Source of the DNA: Vreelandella titanicae BH1
GTDB lineage: Bacteria; Pseudomonadota; Gammaproteobacteria; Pseudomonadales; Halomonadaceae
Assembly: GCF_000336575.1 (NCBI RefSeq)
Contig: NZ_AOPO01000005.1
Coordinates: 1-64,000, forward strand
Direction of reading: 5' to 3'
DNA: 64,000 bases
Shown here: positions 61,640 through 64,000 of the stretch, piece after piece
How the letters are laid out: each line of letters opens with the position of its first letter
How positions within the stretch are numbered: the stretch's first letter is position 1
Program-made: the position numbers and the translations under genes
The notes under the pieces: generated by a model
What the model saw: the letters and a program-made list of their open reading frames with translations, nothing else
Databases searched by the model: none
Told to the model about the DNA's origin: nothing

Positions 61640-64000
61640 ATGCGAGGGGCGAAAGCAGGGCAGCAGACCAAAACGACGCAGCAAGCCAAAACTACATGCC
61701 CGTACTGTGGCGTTGGCTGTGGCGTAGCGGCAACCGTTGAAGCGGGCACGCTGAGTTCTGTCGAGGGCGACCGCGAGCATCCGGCGAACTTCGGACGGCT
61801 GTGTGTCAAAGGTTCTGCGCTACACGAAACCTTGGGGAATCAGGGGCGGCTGACTCACCCTCGCGTTGATGGTGTTGAGGTCTCCTGGGACACCGCCCTA
61901 AGCACTACTACCGAACGCTTAAACACCCTACGGGCCGAGTATGGCAACCACAGTGTGGCAGCGTACCTCTCCGGCCAGCTGCTTACCGAAGACTACTACG
62001 TAGCCAATAAGCTGTTTAAAGGCTTTTTAGGCACGCCCCATTTAGATACTAATTCGCGGCTGTGCATGGCCTCAGCGGTGGTTGGCTACAAGCGCGCCTT
62101 CGGTGCGGATGCGGTGCCGTGTAACTACGAAGATTTGGAAGAGGCGGAACTGATCGTGTTGGTGGGTTCCAACCTGGCCTGGAATCACCCGGTGCTCTAC
62201 CAGCGCATTAAAGTCGCTAAAGAGCGCAATCCGCTGATGCGTTTGGTGGTGATCGACCCGCGCGTCACCGACAGTTGCGAAATCGCCGACCTCTACCTGG
62301 GTATTAAGCCAGGCAGCGATGCATACCTGTTTAACGGCCTGCTGGCGTGGATGGCGAAACGCCGCAGGCTCGATACCGTTTACCTTGAGCGCCACACCGA
62401 AGGGTTTGACGATGCCCTGGCGGCGGCCCAGCAAACCGCGGGCTCGGTGGCGGAGGTAGCGGCGGCTTGCGATGTCGACCCCGAGCGCCTGGAAACCTTC
62501 TATTACTGGTTCGCCAGTCAACTGCATGTGGTCACGCTCTATTCCCAGGGCGTTAATCAATCCGCCAGCGGTACCGATAAGTGTAACGCGATTATTAACT
62601 GCCACTTGGCTGGCGGCAAAATCGGTTTGCCGGGGGCAGGGCCGTTCTCGATTACCGGCCAGCCCAACGCCATGGGTGGGCGCGAAGTAGGCGGGCTGGC
62701 CAACCAGCTAGCCGCGCATATGGATTACCACACCCCAGGCGCCCTCGATCTAGTCAGCCGCTTTTGGACTACCGACAGCCTTACACCGATCCTGCCGGAA
62801 GGGCCCGGTTATAAAGCAGTGGAGCTGTTTGAGGCCATTGAGCGTGGCGAAATAAAAGCGCTGTGGGTGATGGCCACCAATCCCGCCATCAGCCTGCCCG
62901 ATGCCGCGCGGGTGCGCGCTGCGTTGGAAAAGTGCCCGCTGGTGATTGTTTCCGAGTGCGCTGCCCATACCGATCTGCTGCCTTATGCCGATATCGTGCT
63001 GCCCGCCTCGGGGTGGTCGGAAAAAGATGGCACCGTGACTAATTCCGAGCGGCGCATTTCTCGCCAGCGGGGCATGCTGCCGCCCCCAGGTGAGGCCCGC
63101 CACGACTGGTGGATAATGTGCGAAGTGGCGAAACGGTTGGGGTTTGCTGAGGCGTTTAACTACGCGCACCCCTGGGAGATTTTCGACGAGCACGCCAAGC
63201 TCTCTGGGTTTGAAAATGGCTTTGATAACAGCACGGTGCCCGGCAGCCCGCAGCGGTTGTTTGATATATCGGGTTTGGTGGGCCTGGGCCGGGATGGCTA
63301 CGACGCCTTAGCCCCCATCCAATGGCCGGTCACAAAGGCCGCACCCCATGGCACTGCTCGGCTGTTTGAGGATGGCGAGTTTGCCACCGCCAATGGTCGC
63401 GCCAAGCTGCTGGCGATCCATCCCAAAGGGCCTGAACAGGCGCTGAGCGGCGCTTATCCGCTGCGTCTGAACACCGGCCGGATTCGTGATCAGTGGCACA
63501 CCATGACCCGCACCGCTCGCTCACCGCGGTTAATGAATCACCGCGCCGAACCCTTTATGGATGTTCACCCAGAGGATGCCCACACTGCCGGTGTAACCGA
63601 TCAAGGGCTGGCGGTGTTAACCGCCGAGAAAGGCGAATTTCGCGCTCGGGTGCGGGTCTCCAATGCCCAACGCCGCGGTGAGGTCTTCGTACCCATCCAC
63701 TGGACTGACTGCTTCACCCAGCAGGCCAGAAGCAGCGCGCTGATCGACAGCATTACCGATCCGCTCTCTGGGCAGCCAGAATCGAAGCACGGCGCCGTGG
63801 CGCTGGCGCCGCTTGCTACTGATTGGCAGGCCACTCTACTGATCGCCGAAGGGGCAACGGAATCAACACCTTGGTGCACCAGTGCCTACTGGACACGCAT
63901 TCCCATGCGCGGCTGCCAACGCTGGCAGCTTGCCAATACGCAGTCGGTTAATGACTGGTTGGCGCAACTGAAAACGTGGCTGCCCGGCGACGTATCGGTT
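61640..64000 (+). CDS. nasA: Assimilatory nitrate reductase catalytic subunit, 3' end cut by window
   Basis: 787 codons are present and the frame is open to the last base. The [4Fe-4S] motif CPYCGVGC near residue 19 continues with GRLCVKG. The molybdopterin regions include NSRLCMASAVVGYKRAFG, VVIDPRVTDSCEIADL, SQGVNQSASGTDKCNAI and ITGQPNAMGGREVGG, followed by the C-terminal MopB domain (LNTGRIRDQWHTMTRTARSPRL). No Tat signal, as expected for the cytoplasmic enzyme. It reduces nitrate to nitrite for NirBD. GAGGAG lies 5 nt before the ATG. A C-terminal [2Fe-2S] domain may follow beyond the window. Confidence 0.96.
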   Translation, partial: MRGAKAGQQTKTTQQAKTTCPYCGVGCGVAATVEAGTLSSVEGDREHPANFGRLCVKGSALHETLGNQGRLTHPRVDGVEVSWDTALSTTTERLNTLRAEYGNHSVAAYLSGQLLTEDYYVANKLFKGFLGTPHLDTNSRLCMASAVVGYKRAFGADAVPCNYEDLEEAELIVLVGSNLAWNHPVLYQRIKVAKERNPLMRLVVIDPRVTDSCEIADLYLGIKPGSDAYLFNGLLAWMAKRRRLDTVYLERHTEGFDDALAAAQQTAGSVAEVAAACDVDPERLETFYYWFASQLHVVTLYSQGVNQSASGTDKCNAIINCHLAGGKIGLPGAGPFSITGQPNAMGGREVGGLANQLAAHMDYHTPGALDLVSRFWTTDSLTPILPEGPGYKAVELFEAIERGEIKALWVMATNPAISLPDAARVRAALEKCPLVIVSECAAHTDLLPYADIVLPASGWSEKDGTVTNSERRISRQRGMLPPPGEARHDWWIMCEVAKRLGFAEAFNYAHPWEIFDEHAKLSGFENGFDNSTVPGSPQRLFDISGLVGLGRDGYDALAPIQWPVTKAAPHGTARLFEDGEFATANGRAKLLAIHPKGPEQALSGAYPLRLNTGRIRDQWHTMTRTARSPRLMNHRAEPFMDVHPEDAHTAGVTDQGLAVLTAEKGEFRARVRVSNAQRRGEVFVPIHWTDCFTQQARSSALIDSITDPLSGQPESKHGAVALAPLATDWQATLLIAEGATESTPWCTSAYWTRIPMRGCQRWQLANTQSVNDWLAQLKTWLPGDVSV

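Overview
The window looks like a chromosomal segment of a gammaproteobacterium, most plausibly a halophile of the Halomonas type. This rests on overall gene content: TRAP and TTT transporters, acidic proteins, ectopic VgrG cargo and assimilatory nitrate genes. It is an inference, since there is no rRNA or other marker. No tRNA, rRNA, CRISPR array or intact insertion sequence was seen.

Layout. (1) 1-1336: the end of a TonB-dependent receptor and a FhuD-like binding protein (siderophore uptake). (2) 1366-12145: a glucuronide/hexuronate locus on two divergent arms. The left arm is TRAP QM permeases, a GH31 glycosidase and uxaC. The right arm is the TRAP binding protein, a GH2 beta-glucuronidase-like enzyme, a GntR/FCD regulator and uxuA. 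A 12-bp perfect inverted repeat sits between the arms. (3) 12301-18729: housekeeping and accessory genes (LysE exporter, threonine aldolase, FAD oxidase, SpeG, M48 lipoprotein protease, metallophosphoesterase), plus two paralogous 37-38 residue microprotein genes that are easily missed. (4) 19055-40068: a large aldarate (glucarate/galactarate) catabolic region. It has two glucarate dehydratases, galactarate dehydratase, 5-keto-4-deoxyglucarate dehydratase and a 2-oxoglutarate-semialdehyde dehydrogenase, together giving a full route to 2-oxoglutarate. It also has three complete TTT (TctABC) transporters, a DlgD-like reductase, a ThDP enzyme, a NIPSNAP protein and a GntR/FCD regulator. Its transcription units carry a shared operator, TTGTATGATGTAATACAA-like. 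At four promoters this operator is preceded by a second conserved box exactly 60 bp upstream. (5) 40122-43764: MocR-type regulator with divergent MFS transporter, and a CDF-family protein. (6) 44009-56389: an orphan type VI secretion VgrG island with a DUF4123 adaptor, a 1123-residue VasX-like pore-forming effector, two tandem putative immunity genes separated by a leftover copy of the effector's last 18 codons, and several unknown membrane proteins. One of these contains a G13 tract. (7) 56560-64000: assimilatory nitrate/nitrite reduction, with nirD, nirB and an FAD reductase on the minus strand and nasA (running off the end) on the plus strand. Both operons have long leaders with an intrinsic terminator ahead of the first gene.

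The strongest candidates for something new are the two-box aldarate regulon with its fixed 60-bp spacing, the effector-tail scar between duplicated immunity genes with variable G tracts, the paired microproteins, and the paired nitrate attenuators.
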